Below are positions 20,382 through 29,493 of a stretch of 64,000 nucleotides of DNA, one piece after another. The position numbers and the translations under genes were made by a program. This DNA comes from RBG-16-49-21 sp040768125. Lineage in GTDB: Bacteria > Spirochaetota > UBA4802 > UBA5550. The DNA lies in NCBI GenBank assembly GCA_040768125.1, contig JAXGNG010000007.1:62001-126000 (forward strand), in the 5' to 3' direction. The first letter of the stretch is position 1; every line of letters begins with the position of its first letter. The notes beneath the pieces are model-generated. The model saw only the letters and a list, made by a program, of their open reading frames with translations, was not told the DNA's origin and did no database searches.

Positions 20382-21938
20382 TCACGAGGGGCCGAAGCCC
20401 CGGGGGTTCTTCTCGGCGGCGCGTCGCCAGCTCTCCAGGGCCGCCTCGAGCCTCTCCGCCACGTCGGGATGGGTATTGATCACGTTGTAGCTCTCGCCTG
20501 GATCGTTCTCAAGGTCATAGAGGAGGGGCCACCGGTTCCCCAGCTGTTTCCGCCCCAGGGTATTCGGGACGGGGGCGGCGTCATTGGCGACGGGCCAGGT
20601 GTAACGGTTCATCTTCGGAACGTATTTCCATCGGCCCATGCGGATCCCCTCCAGGAGATCGTAGTGGTAGTAGTAGATCGCGTCATGGGGCGACCGGCGC
20701 TGTCTCCCGGTGAACACATCGTACGCGTTTTTACCGTCCACCACGCGGTCCCCGGGAAGGCCCATCCCCGCCAGGTGCAGGAAGGTGGGATAGAGGTCGA
20801 GGTTCATGAGCGGCACGCCGCTGGTGCGGCCCCCGGGTACGCGCCCGGGCCATCTCACGATGAAGGGGACCCTGAAGCCGCCCTCGTAGCTCTGGCCCTT
20901 CCTGCCCCGGAACCCCCCGGGGCTTCCCTCGTACCAGGGGCCGTTGTCGCTGGTGAAGACGATCACCGTGTTCTTCTCGAGCCCCTTTCTTTTCAGGAGA
21001 TCCACGATCCGCCCTACGCTCCAGTCGATTTCCTCCACGGCGTCGCCGAAAATGCCCGCCTTCGATTTCTTCTCGAACCGCTCCGAGGCGTAGAGGGGCT
21101 GGTGCGGAAAGGTGTGGGCCAGGTAAAGGAAGAAGGGGCCGTCTCCGCTCTCGTCTATGAATTTCAACGCCTCGGCGGTGTAGAGCCCCGTGATACGCGC
21201 CTGGTTCGTGCCGATATCGGCCTCCAGCATCTCCTCGTTGCGGAAGAGGGGGCAGGGAACCATGTCGTTGCTGTGGGGCACGCCGAAGTAGCTGTCGAAT
21301 CCGTGACGCCGGGGATTGAATTCCGGATCCTTGCTGTAGTCGCCCAGGTGCCACTTCCCCACCATCCCCGTTCGGTACCCGGCGCGCTTCAGACCCTCGG
21401 CAAGGGTAATCTCGTGGCGCGAGACGCCCCGTGCCGTGTACGTCTCGCGAAGGTCCACGATGCCGAGGGACCCCAGGGTGTTCGAGAGCTTTCTGACGAG
21501 CACCGTGGCGAAGGACTCCCGCTCGGGATACACGTTGCCGATAATGCCCGTGCGGAAGGGATAGCGCCCCGTCAGGAGGCCCGCCCTGGAGGGACCGCAG
21601 ACCGCGCTGCAGGCGTAGTAGTCGGTGAACTTCGTGCCTTCCCGGGCAAGGCCGTCAATGCTGGGCGTGCGGATGGCCCTGTTGCCGTAGCAGCCAAGAT
21701 CGCCGTATCCAAGGTCGTCGCAGTAGACGATAATGAAATTCGGCTTCGGCGCGGCGGCGTTGACGACCTGAAGGGGATAGTCGGCGGCTTTCGGGGGATA
21801 GTCGCCGTAGAGCTCGTCTATGGTGCGTGTGCGCAGCGCGCTGTAGGCGCCCCCTCCCAGGAGGGCGGCGCCCCCGACGGCGGAGCCGATCTTCAGGGAT
21901 TTCTTTACAAGTTCTCTCCGGGTGATCTTCTTTTCCAT
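20382..21938 (-). CDS. Sulfatase, Cys-type, twin-arginine exported
   Basis: A 518-residue alkaline-phosphatase-superfamily sulfatase. The N-terminus has a TAT-like signal (ITRRELVKKSLKIG followed by a Gly/Ala-rich hydrophobic stretch). Metal ligands appear in YCDDLGYGDLGCYG (residues ~72-84), and the formylglycine motif CGPSRAGLLTGR has Cys at residue 114. Later GKWHLGD and FTSDNGPWYEG complete the active site. It would remove sulfate esters from glycans or small molecules outside the cytoplasm. AAGGAGG precedes ATG 21938. It lies between another sulfatase and the maturase in one leftward operon. The specific substrate is unknown. Confidence 0.93.
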   Translation of the reverse strand: MEKKITRRELVKKSLKIGSAVGGAALLGGGAYSALRTRTIDELYGDYPPKAADYPLQVVNAAAPKPNFIIVYCDDLGYGDLGCYGNRAIRTPSIDGLAREGTKFTDYYACSAVCGPSRAGLLTGRYPFRTGIIGNVYPERESFATVLVRKLSNTLGSLGIVDLRETYTARGVSRHEITLAEGLKRAGYRTGMVGKWHLGDYSKDPEFNPRRHGFDSYFGVPHSNDMVPCPLFRNEEMLEADIGTNQARITGLYTAEALKFIDESGDGPFFLYLAHTFPHQPLYASERFEKKSKAGIFGDAVEEIDWSVGRIVDLLKRKGLEKNTVIVFTSDNGPWYEGSPGGFRGRKGQSYEGGFRVPFIVRWPGRVPGGRTSGVPLMNLDLYPTFLHLAGMGLPGDRVVDGKNAYDVFTGRQRRSPHDAIYYYHYDLLEGIRMGRWKYVPKMNRYTWPVANDAAPVPNTLGRKQLGNRWPLLYDLENDPGESYNVINTHPDVAERLEAALESWRRAAEKNPRGFGPS

Positions 21939-22000
21939 GTCCGCCTCCTTCAGGTTCCCTGGATCGCCCCGGGACCGCTACCCGCGTCGCGGGGTACGCC

Positions 22001-23476
22001 CTACCGCCCGGGAAACGCGGTGAGCCGCTTCTTCAGCCTCGACGCCAGGGCCTCCGTTCCCTTCCCACCGTAGAGGTTGCGCTTCTCCTTCGGATCCTCA
22101 CCGAGATCGAAAAGCCAGGGGCCCCTCCCCCGCTCGAACTCGACGTACTTGTAGCGGTCCGTGCGGATCCCCCGGTAGCCCGGCGTGTTCTCCGGGAAGT
22201 AGCGCCAGAACTCGAGAAGGAAGGCGTCCCTGGACTTCCTCCCGGGATCTTTCAGCAGGGGAACGATGCTCATGCCGTCCATGTCCCCCGCGGCGGGGAC
22301 CCCGGCGAGGTCCAGCAGGGTGGGGGCGATGTCGATATTCAGGACCATCTGCCTACTCCTGGCCCCGGCGTCGCGAATAATGCCCGGGGCCCTGACGATG
22401 AAGGGCAGGCGGATCGATTCCTCGTAGGGCTCGCGTATGCCGTGGCGGCCATGGGTGCCCCACTGCATCCCGTTGTCCCCCATGTAGATCACGACGGTGT
22501 TCTCCGCGAGTCCCCTCCGGTCAAGGTGCTCCAGGATCCTCTCGATATCGCGGTCCATGGCGGTCAGGGTCTCGCAGTACCGCCGGTACTGCCCATGGTA
22601 GGAGCCCATCATGACGCCCTGGAACACGTTGCCCTTCGTCTTGCCGAACCAGAGGGGATCAACGCTGGAAGGGAGCACGGCGCTCACGTCCCGGTGATCG
22701 TACATGCCGGCGATGCCCCGGGGTGACTGGAAGGGCGGATGCCCGGGACGGTGGGAGATGTAGACGCACCAGGGCCTGCCGTCGTCGCGCGACCCCGCCC
22801 GGTCTATGAATTCCGTGGCGTAGTCCGTCACCTCCTCGGTGATGTAGGGCTTCCGGGACGGCACCTCGTGTCCGTTCACGATCATGGGGCAGTTGAAGTA
22901 GGCCCCCTGTCCCTCCCGGTAGGTGTAGGTGACGAAAAGGTCAAGGAAGGGGAGATCCGGCAGCTTCCCCGGCATGTGCCACTTCCCGATAAAGGCCGTG
23001 GCATACCCGGCCCGGCTCAGGTGCTCGAGGAAGGTGGTGTGCGTGCCGGTCCAGGGCGTGTGATTGTTCTTCACGCCGTGGCGGTGGGCGTAGGCCCCCG
23101 TCAGGATGCTGGCGCGCGAGGGGCTGCAGAGCGACGTGGTGTTGAAGGCCTGTTCGAAGCGCACGCCCTCCCGCACCAGGCGGTCCATGCCCGGCGTCTC
23201 GATGAAGGGATGCCCGGCGCACCCCATGGTGTCGGCATTGTGGTTGTCCCCGAGAATAAAGAGAATGTTGGGGCTGCCGGGCTTCGCCTTTTTCCCGCGG
23301 GGCCGGACCCGCGCCTCCGGAGAGGAAGGATTCTCCCCGGCATGGAGCGCCCTTGACAATGCCCCGTATCCCCCGAGTCCCGTGATGCCGGCGCCGAGCA
23401 GAGTCCCGGCAATACCGAGCATCCTTCGCCGCGTGATCCGATCCCCCCGGGAGAGAGCCTGCTTTTCCTTTTTCAT
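22001..23476 (-). CDS. Sulfatase, Cys-type, twin-arginine exported
   Basis: A 491-residue sulfatase, different from its neighbour. The start at ATG 23476 is chosen for GGAGG 8 nt upstream; a longer frame from 23509 is possible. A TAT-like signal RITRRRMLGIAGTLLGAG is near residue 13. Active-site motifs include FILGDNHNADTMGCAG, CSPSRASILTG with Cys at residue 117, FIGKWHMPG, and YMGDNGMQWGTHG. It belongs to the arylsulfatase/heparan-type group by overall pattern, but the substrate is not clear. It is probably matured by the radical SAM enzyme at 19086 and co-transcribed with the membrane protein at 23522. Confidence 0.93.
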   Translation of the reverse strand: MKKEKQALSRGDRITRRRMLGIAGTLLGAGITGLGGYGALSRALHAGENPSSPEARVRPRGKKAKPGSPNILFILGDNHNADTMGCAGHPFIETPGMDRLVREGVRFEQAFNTTSLCSPSRASILTGAYAHRHGVKNNHTPWTGTHTTFLEHLSRAGYATAFIGKWHMPGKLPDLPFLDLFVTYTYREGQGAYFNCPMIVNGHEVPSRKPYITEEVTDYATEFIDRAGSRDDGRPWCVYISHRPGHPPFQSPRGIAGMYDHRDVSAVLPSSVDPLWFGKTKGNVFQGVMMGSYHGQYRRYCETLTAMDRDIERILEHLDRRGLAENTVVIYMGDNGMQWGTHGRHGIREPYEESIRLPFIVRAPGIIRDAGARSRQMVLNIDIAPTLLDLAGVPAAGDMDGMSIVPLLKDPGRKSRDAFLLEFWRYFPENTPGYRGIRTDRYKYVEFERGRGPWLFDLGEDPKEKRNLYGGKGTEALASRLKKRLTAFPGR

Positions 23477-23521
23477 CCCCGCATCCTCCACGGTAATGAT
23501 CCGATCCATCCCGGCATGGCC

Positions 23522-24085
23522 CTATACCCCGCTGCCGAAGAGGGCCCTGTATCCCTCGAGAAAGATGACATAGAGGTTCTCCCCCTTTCCCCAGGCGTAC
23601 ATCAGGGCGAATATCGTGAGGCTGCCGGCAATGACCGCCACGGGCACCAGGACCGACCCGACGACAACGCCCATTCTCTTCTTTTTACTCCTCACGATCA
23701 GCGCGGCGGCGCCGAACTCGGCGACCATGAGGAGTGCGAGCCATATATTCAGTGGATTGAGATACCAGTAAAGGCATTCTATGAAGGGGTGGGACCCGGT
23801 CAGGACCAGCACCTCCTTCGTCATCCAGAGAAAGGGCGTAACCGACGAGGCGAGGACGCTCTCCGGAATCGACGAACCGCGCAGGCGCGTGGCGGCAAAG
23901 ACGTAGAGGGGCCCGAATGATATGGCCAGGAAGTAGGCGAGCCCGGAGAGGGAGGCTGTCACCGTGTGGAGCATGGAGCGCTCCATTCCACCGGATGCGA
24001 AATAGATGAATCCCGAGGCAAATGCGATCCCCGCGACGGTCAAAACCGGGAACGCGACGCGTGATAAAAAGGGCCTTTTCTCCAT
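23522..24085 (-). CDS. Membrane protein at the head of the sulfatase operon
   Basis: A 187-residue protein with about five membrane helices: VAFPVLTVAGIAFASGFIYF, VTASLSGLAYFLAISFGPLY, YWYLNPLNIWLALLMVAEFG, VGSVLVPVAVIAGSLTIF, and a weaker central one (VLASSVTPFLWMTKEVLVLT). The start at 24085 is chosen for GGGAGG ~6 nt upstream. Downstream of it, 45 bp away, the sulfatase genes follow. No family is recognised. It could be involved in uptake or sensing of sulfated compounds, but this rests only on neighbourhood. Confidence 0.6.
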   Translation of the reverse strand: MEKRPFLSRVAFPVLTVAGIAFASGFIYFASGGMERSMLHTVTASLSGLAYFLAISFGPLYVFAATRLRGSSIPESVLASSVTPFLWMTKEVLVLTGSHPFIECLYWYLNPLNIWLALLMVAEFGAAALIVRSKKKRMGVVVGSVLVPVAVIAGSLTIFALMYAWGKGENLYVIFLEGYRALFGSGV

Positions 24086-24227
24086 CTGCGCCTCCCCGCA
24101 GCTCTCCCGCTGCCGATGGTTTCCCGGGGAGCTCGCTACACGGAGGCGATCCCCTTCTCCCACCTCTCCAAGCAGGTTATCATCCCGCGAAGGATGGTGC
24201 AATAAAAATTTTCTCCTGGTATCGCCC

Positions 24228-24866
24228 TCAACGCATACCGAAGAATTCCTTCACTTTCTTTATTGTCACATCGCTCGTATCGTACGCCAGGAGGGTGACC
24301 TCTCCATTTTTATAGCAGAGATATCCGCAGCCATGTTTCTTAATGTATTCGCCAATATCTACGATATCGAAGGGGGCGCTCGAAGGGCCGATGGGCGCCA
24401 GTGGTTCATTCGTCGAATGGACGACGTGTACATTGCTTCCCTTGAAGGCCACGGTAATGTCATGAAAGAACCAGTTCCAGTCCTCGCTGACATCGCCCGT
24501 GTCGGTGAAGGCGATCACGGCGAATCGTTTTGTCGCAAGAGGGGCGTCCGCCAGGAGTGGAGCGAATACCCAGCCCTCTTTCTGCGAACCGGGCCTGGCC
24601 GTTCTGATTTTATGCCACGGCTCGTTATATTCTTTCCTGTTGATGGTTATCCTGGACCGGTTGCCGCTCGTCTCGCCGAGAAAGTAGACCGCCTCCCCCT
24701 TCGCGAGTTTCTCGACGGGCGGTGACTTCTGATCGGGCATGCTCCTCACGATGACGCTCTCCCCCGAGCTGTACTTCACCTTCACGCCGGCGGCTGTAAT
24801 AGAATTTGATAAAAAGAATAGAGATACGCCGATCAGCAGAATAATCGCCTTTCCGGATCTCAGCAT
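24228..24866 (-). CDS. Secreted SH3-like domain protein
   Basis: A 212-residue protein with an N-terminal signal peptide (AIILLIGVSLFFLSNSITAA). Residues ~28-100 look like a bacterial SH3-like domain (VKVKYSSGESVIVRSMPDQK, GEAVYFLGETSG). The second half (AVIAFTDTGDVSEDWNWFFH, then GPSSAPFDIVDIGEYIKKHG) is unassigned. It probably acts in the periplasm or at the cell surface. The start at ATG 24866 is chosen because it begins the signal peptide, with GAGG upstream; the longer frame to 24956 has no SD and overlaps the regulatory repeats. Whether it belongs to the sulfatase operon is unclear; 142 bp separate them. Confidence 0.6.
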   Translation of the reverse strand: MLRSGKAIILLIGVSLFFLSNSITAAGVKVKYSSGESVIVRSMPDQKSPPVEKLAKGEAVYFLGETSGNRSRITINRKEYNEPWHKIRTARPGSQKEGWVFAPLLADAPLATKRFAVIAFTDTGDVSEDWNWFFHDITVAFKGSNVHVVHSTNEPLAPIGPSSAPFDIVDIGEYIKKHGCGYLCYKNGEVTLLAYDTSDVTIKKVKEFFGMR

Positions 24867-24930
24867 GGCATGCCCTCTGCGTGGTAATTTAGAATTCTTG
24901 CCGCGTACACCAGGACCCTCCCTTACAAGA

Positions 24931-24951
24931 TGACATTTTCTGAAAATGTCA
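24931..24951. promoter_or_regulatory. Perfect palindrome between the SH3-protein and hemerythrin genes
   Basis: TGACATTTT and AAAATGTCA flank a 3-base centre CTG. Together with the preceding AAGA it loosely resembles the NsrR nitric-oxide repressor site. A second inverted repeat (TTTCCCG...CGGGAAA, about 24955-24975) follows. Either could regulate the divergent genes. Confidence 0.45.
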
Positions 24952-25047
24952 AACATTTCCCGTCCATGGCGGGAAAATTACAATAACACCGCCAGGGAAG
25001 GGATCCCTCTCGCCTGGCCCATTGGCGGGCATCCTCCAATAAAATTA

Positions 25048-25076
25048 TTGAAAAATCTTCCTCCCGGGCATATACT
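25048..25076 (+). promoter_or_regulatory. Promoter of the hemerythrin gene
   Basis: TTGAAA (25048-25053), 17-bp spacer, TATACT (25071-25076). The predicted start is near 25083, leaving a ~75-nt leader before the AGGAGG/ATG at 25158. Confidence 0.7.
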
Positions 25077-25157
25077 TTCCGTATAAAGGCACTGAATCGG
25101 GATAATGCCGATAACACCTCGAGAAAGCCGAATACCCCAATCATTCAGGAGGATGCC

Positions 25158-25700
25158 ATGAAACCAAGAGGTCCGCTTATGATAGAACACCGCCTGATCG
25201 AAAAGATGTTAACCCTCGCCGCCAGGGAACTTGAGAGAATAAAGAAAAGCCGGGCTGTAGATCCTCTCTTTATCGATACCGTCGTTGACTTTATCAGGAC
25301 CTACGCGGATCGCACCCATCACGGCAAGGAAGAAGACATCCTCTTCAGGGAACTTGAGAAGAAGAAATTGAGCGATACCGACGCGAAAGGCATGCGCGAA
25401 CTCGTCGAGGAGCATGTCGCGGCCAGGAAGGCCGTGCAGGAGCTGGTCGACGCGACAGGGCGATACGCCGGCGGGGACTCAAAAAGCATCGATAGCATTA
25501 TCGAGAAACTCGGATACCTGATCAATTTTTATCCCGTGCATATAGAAAAAGAAGACAAGGTCTTCTTCCCTGAAACCGAAAAATATTTTTCCAATGATGA
25601 GCTTGATGCCATGCTGGACGAATTCCGGGAATTTGACAAAACAATGATCCATGAAAAATACGCCGGGGTCCATGAAGCGCTGTTGAAAAAATACGGGTGA
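25158..25700 (+). CDS. Hemerythrin-like HHE-domain protein
   Basis: A 180-residue four-helix protein. Iron-ligand candidates lie in IEHRLIEKML (His11), DRTHHGKEEDILF (His54/55 and Glu58/59), VEEHVAARK and YPVHIEKEDKVFFPE. This matches the cytoplasmic hemerythrin HHE family, involved in oxygen or nitric-oxide response and Fe-S repair. ATG 25158 follows AGGAGG. A strong promoter and two inverted repeats upstream suggest tight regulation. It fits an anaerobe that must cope with oxygen or NO. Confidence 0.88.
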   Translation: MKPRGPLMIEHRLIEKMLTLAARELERIKKSRAVDPLFIDTVVDFIRTYADRTHHGKEEDILFRELEKKKLSDTDAKGMRELVEEHVAARKAVQELVDATGRYAGGDSKSIDSIIEKLGYLINFYPVHIEKEDKVFFPETEKYFSNDELDAMLDEFREFDKTMIHEKYAGVHEALLKKYG

Positions 25701-25769
25701 CACGCCCCCCCGGGAGAGCGGGAGCGCCACCGGCGTACCGTCATCTTCGATTGCTACGGTAACGGATAA

Positions 25770-26402
25770 TTGAAACTGAATAGACTAGAATATCTTGCCA
25801 TGAACAGCCCCGTGCGGGCCTTTGTTCAGGAGCGGTATGAGCTGAAAATACTGCGTTCCATGACATCGCCGCGGAATATTCAAACCGCGTTGGAAATCGG
25901 CTGCGGCAGCGGGAACGGCGCCCGGCTGATCAAAAAATACTTTTCACCGGAAACGATTATCGGGATCGATCTTGATGAAAGGATGATCATGAAGGCCCGG
26001 AAACGAACCGCCGATCCTTCGATTTCGTTCATGGTGATGGATGCGGCGCATCTTGATTTCCCGGACAACCGGTTTGACGCGATTTTTGACTTCGGCATCA
26101 TCCACCATGTCCACGATTGGAGAGACTGTTTACGGGAAATACGACGGGTACTGAAGCCCCGGGGCGAACTTATCATCGAGGATCTCTCCCTCGATTCATT
26201 CAGCACGGGCATCGGCAGGTTGTGGCGGATTCTTTCCGCCCACCCGTATGAACGGATGTACACGGCCGGGGAATTCACGGAATACTTGCAAAAAATCGGA
26301 TTTACCATGCGCGATTATAAAGAATCAAATCCCCTGAAACTGGTGCGATTCTTTTCATTAACCGCGACGATTAACGACGACGAGCCGATGCGCATGTCAT
26401 AA
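25770..26402 (+). CDS. Class I SAM-dependent methyltransferase
   Basis: A 210-residue protein. It opens KLNRLEYLAMNSPVRAFVQE, a lead-in seen in some type 11 methyltransferases, then LEIGCGSGNGARLIKKYF (motif I at residues 41-48), GIDLDERMIMKARKRT, and DNRFDAIFDFGIIHHVHDWR, followed by RVLKPRGELIIEDLS. Start TTG 25770 is used because the conserved lead-in precedes ATG 25800; neither has a strong SD. Substrate unknown. It is 69 bp after the hemerythrin gene and 73 bp before an isoprenylcysteine-methyltransferase-like gene, in the same direction. Confidence 0.82.
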   Translation: MKLNRLEYLAMNSPVRAFVQERYELKILRSMTSPRNIQTALEIGCGSGNGARLIKKYFSPETIIGIDLDERMIMKARKRTADPSISFMVMDAAHLDFPDNRFDAIFDFGIIHHVHDWRDCLREIRRVLKPRGELIIEDLSLDSFSTGIGRLWRILSAHPYERMYTAGEFTEYLQKIGFTMRDYKESNPLKLVRFFSLTATINDDEPMRMS

Positions 26403-26475
26403 CGTCACGGCCCGGCGCGACGCGGCGACGGCACGCGATCGGCACAACAATCACGACACGAAAGGAGGCGGTGCC

Positions 26476-27069
26476 ATGATATCCCTGCTCGCACTGGCCT
26501 GCATCGCCATCGGGACGATCGCGTTCTCGATTCTCTATATCATCAGCGTTCAACCTGCTTCCCTGGCGCTGCGCATCGGGGAGAGGGCCTATCCGCTGTG
26601 CGGGAGAGTCCGCGTGGCGGCCATGGCATTCGAAATGCTGACCCTGGGGGGATACATACTCTTCATATTCGGGGATGCATACAACTACCGGATAGTAGAA
26701 CACAACGCACTGGTAATACAGATACCCGGAGGCATTATTACATTAATTACCCTGGGCTTCATGGTATACAGCACGATCATCGCGGGCAGGGAGGCGGCGG
26801 CGCCGCGCAGAGAGAGCACCCTCTACGGGGGAATCTACCATTACATGCGGCATCCGCAGACCCTGGGTGAAATGCTCTCCTGGCTCGGCATCGCGATGGT
26901 AGTGAACAGCCTGCCGTTGCTGCTCTATTCCATCATATGGATACCCCTCTTTATCAGCTATACCATTATCGAGGATAATGACCTGGCGGTCCGATTCGGA
27001 AAGGACTACATAGAGTACGCGCGGAAAGTGGGAATATTCTGGAGGAAAAAAGCGGTCCGGGGCCGGTGA
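26476..27069 (+). CDS. Isoprenylcysteine carboxyl methyltransferase-like membrane protein
   Basis: A 197-residue protein with about four membrane helices. The C-terminal block YHYMRHPQTLGEMLSWLGIA, with the later IIEDNDLAVRFGKDYIEYAR, is the SAM-binding signature of the ICMT/PEMT family (RHPQ/G...E...Y). These integral enzymes methylate isoprenylcysteine, phospholipids or other hydrophobic substrates. AGGAGG precedes the ATG. It is one of three such proteins in this 5-kb stretch (others at 30024 and 30831), and their substrates are not evident from sequence. Confidence 0.8.
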   Translation: MISLLALACIAIGTIAFSILYIISVQPASLALRIGERAYPLCGRVRVAAMAFEMLTLGGYILFIFGDAYNYRIVEHNALVIQIPGGIITLITLGFMVYSTIIAGREAAAPRRESTLYGGIYHYMRHPQTLGEMLSWLGIAMVVNSLPLLLYSIIWIPLFISYTIIEDNDLAVRFGKDYIEYARKVGIFWRKKAVRGR

Positions 27070-27122
27070 CCGCGCGGGAGGCATTACGTGGTCAGCCCTG
27101 ATGGCCCCGGAAAACAGCGCGC

Positions 27123-28124
27123 CTACACCTGGGCCACGATCCCCGTGAAGGACCTGCCCAGGAGATTCACGGTCTTCACCCGTGGGAACCCCGATCTTTT
27201 CAGGTCGGTGACGATGTCATTTTTACGCGGCAGCGGGTAGAGGCCCCGCGTCGCGGAGAAAATGAGGTCATAGTACGAGGAGGAGAGGGTCCCGTTTTTC
27301 ATGGCCGTGGTCAGCATGAACCTGCCGCCACTCCTTAAAAGCTTCCGGACCGTCTCGAACAATTTCATCCTTTCATCGTCGGAAAAATAATATATGTTTG
27401 AATAGGACGTGACGAGATCGAATGGTTCTCCCCGCCATGATCCGGCGTCCAGGATGCCCTCATGGCGCACGGTGAAATTTTCCTCGATACCGTTCTCCCG
27501 TAGTCTCCTGCGCGCGATTTCCACGGCAGAGGCGTCGATGTCGATGGCAAGCCCCCCGTTCCCGCCGTTGATATCGACATAGTATTTCAGGTACTCGCCG
27601 GCACCGCAGCCGAATTCGAGAATCCGAAGAGGCGCTGACTTCCCGACCGTGCGATAGATGAAGCCCTTGATCAGCGGTTCCATCAATCGCGACGACTCGG
27701 CGATCACGCGGCCGAACTCCTTAAGGTACTCCCCCTTTTCCCCACGCTGAAGATACCGGGGAAGCCCGCACGCCACGTCACCATGGTAGCGCACCGTTTC
27801 CCTGATGAGCTCTGCCAGGGGCACGCTGCGCCCCAGGGCCTTCGCCATGGCTCCCTTCAGGCGGTAGTTCCCCTTCCTGCACGATAGTTCACCGAGCGAA
27901 CGGCCCAGGTCCAGCAGTGACGACAGGAGCTGACTGTCCGCGATGCCGCATTCACGGGCGAGCTCTTCGAGGGTCGAAGGCCTGGCCAGGGACCTGAACA
28001 GCCCCGTTTCGATGCCCGCATGGTAGAAAATAAGACGGCCCTCATGCTTCATGATCCCGGCCATTTTCAACTGGGCCGGGAGGTCCCCTGTGGTTATCAG
28101 ATTCATTGCGGTGCGAAGTATCAT
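27123..28124 (-). CDS. Methyltransferase with N-terminal winged-helix (O-methyltransferase-like)
   Basis: A 333-residue protein. The N-terminal ~110 residues resemble the dimerisation/winged-helix domain of O-methyltransferases (HAGIETGLFRSLARPSTLEE, ECGIADSQLLSSLLDLG). SAM-binding motif LRILEFGCGAGEYLKYYVDI follows (about residue 170), then AIDIDASAVEIARRRLRE, GEPFDLVTSYSNIYYFSDDE and LLRSGGRFMLTTAM. It starts at ATG 28124 with GAGGAGG. The substrate is unknown; small aromatic or polyketide-like compounds are usual for the layout. It reads opposite to the ICMT-like gene. Confidence 0.8.
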   Translation of the reverse strand: MILRTAMNLITTGDLPAQLKMAGIMKHEGRLIFYHAGIETGLFRSLARPSTLEELARECGIADSQLLSSLLDLGRSLGELSCRKGNYRLKGAMAKALGRSVPLAELIRETVRYHGDVACGLPRYLQRGEKGEYLKEFGRVIAESSRLMEPLIKGFIYRTVGKSAPLRILEFGCGAGEYLKYYVDINGGNGGLAIDIDASAVEIARRRLRENGIEENFTVRHEGILDAGSWRGEPFDLVTSYSNIYYFSDDERMKLFETVRKLLRSGGRFMLTTAMKNGTLSSSYYDLIFSATRGLYPLPRKNDIVTDLKRSGFPRVKTVNLLGRSFTGIVAQV

Positions 28125-28240
28125 GTCTCATCCTCCTCGGTAATCGGGACGGGAGCCTCCGCACCCGTTCCGTTAACCCGGAGCATACCATGTCCGCCAG
28201 GACCTGTCGTCCGGGTTACTGAACCCGTACCGTTTTTTTT

Positions 28241-29386
28241 CTACGTGCCGCTTTGCGCGGACAGTTCCCTGCGGTATTCCCCGGGAGTCTTCCCGGTGAA
28301 TTTTTTGAACATCTGGTTGAAGGTTGTCTTTGAATTAAAACCCGAGCCGAAGGCGATGGACAGGATGGTGTGGTCCCGGTAATCGGGACCGGCCAGCTTC
28401 CGCTTCGCGTCCTCAACACGGTAGCGGTTGATAAACGTATAAAAATTCTGTTTGAAGTGGATGTTCAGCACCATGGAGAGATGATGGGTGGTCATGGCGA
28501 GCTCATCGGCCAGTTCCTGGAGAGTCAGCTCCTCCCGGAGGTAGGGTTTTGTCTCGTCCATGACCCTCTTCAGCTTTTTCACATAGCCTTCCTCGTCCGA
28601 GGCTGGAAGCCTCAGCTTTTCATACCTTGGAACCGGCCCTTCACCATCCTCATCAGGAACGGCTTTTTCCACGATGCGCACCCGGTTGAATATCTCGGGC
28701 TGGACCATGGCGATAAGGGCGATGACGAATCCGAGGCCCATGCTCACGAGTATGGCGATGACGTCGGGAAGCTTGTACTCGCGTCTCACGTGGCCCTCCC
28801 ACGCAAGGGAAATAAAAAACGCGAGGACCACGAGGATCAGGACCACGAGCCCCATCCTGAAAAGCGAAAGCTTCATCCGGTCAATGGAGGAGAAATACTC
28901 CTTCAGCCTTCCGATGTAGGTGTGGATCATGTACAGGGATACGCCGTACAGCAGCGCTTCAAAAACCAGCCCCCCGCCGTTAATAAGCAAGTTGGCGTGC
29001 AGCACGGATCGCGGCAATCGGGGCGTTTCGAACGCGGCGAAGAGGAAGATATTGACGCCAAGGGTAAGCACGAAGGGCACAAAGAGCAGAAGGTGTTTTT
29101 TTGAAACGGCGCTGATGCGCGCGGTCAGAAGGGCGACGTAAAGAAAGATCGAGGGACCGAAGACAAACGAATAGGGAATGACGCTGAACTGGTACGGGCG
29201 GGCCGAGACGACGTATCCCCTTGACGCGAGATAAAGCTCCAGTGCGTCCAGGGCCATGAATATCGTGAAAAGGGCGAGAAACCGGTTGGCACCGCGGTTG
29301 CTTCTCTTGATTATCAACACGAGGGAGAGGAGCAGGGCCTGGATCGCCCCGGCAAGGCAGATTGTCGCGAAGATTTCCCTCATCAT
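28241..29386 (-). CDS. Membrane-anchored AraC-family regulator
   Basis: A 381-residue protein. About seven N-terminal hydrophobic helices span residues 1-230 (for example ATICLAGAIQALLLSLVLII, FVFGPSIFLYVALL, LVVLILVVLAFFISLAW). The C-terminal ~100 residues are an AraC double helix-turn-helix (REELTLQELADELAMTTHHL, then ILSIAFGSGFNSKTTFNQMF, KKFTGKTPGEYRREL). Such 7TM-AraC proteins sense an envelope or lipid signal and control neighbouring genes. It is divergent from the VOC gene at 29494 and next to the O-methyltransferase-like gene, so either may be a target. Confidence 0.88.
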   Translation of the reverse strand: MMREIFATICLAGAIQALLLSLVLIIKRSNRGANRFLALFTIFMALDALELYLASRGYVVSARPYQFSVIPYSFVFGPSIFLYVALLTARISAVSKKHLLLFVPFVLTLGVNIFLFAAFETPRLPRSVLHANLLINGGGLVFEALLYGVSLYMIHTYIGRLKEYFSSIDRMKLSLFRMGLVVLILVVLAFFISLAWEGHVRREYKLPDVIAILVSMGLGFVIALIAMVQPEIFNRVRIVEKAVPDEDGEGPVPRYEKLRLPASDEEGYVKKLKRVMDETKPYLREELTLQELADELAMTTHHLSMVLNIHFKQNFYTFINRYRVEDAKRKLAGPDYRDHTILSIAFGSGFNSKTTFNQMFKKFTGKTPGEYRRELSAQSGT

Positions 29387-29493
29387 TTTTCTGACCCCGT
29401 AAATTGATGTTTACAGGATATCACCGCCTGTCAAGATGTATTGATTATCGGGATCCCGAATTCTTCTCCCGGGCCACCACGCAGGTGATTGTC

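Noticed and set aside
19506..22073. An 855-codon rightward frame
   Set aside because: It is antisense to the maturase and sulfatase genes, a typical long shadow frame in GC-rich DNA.
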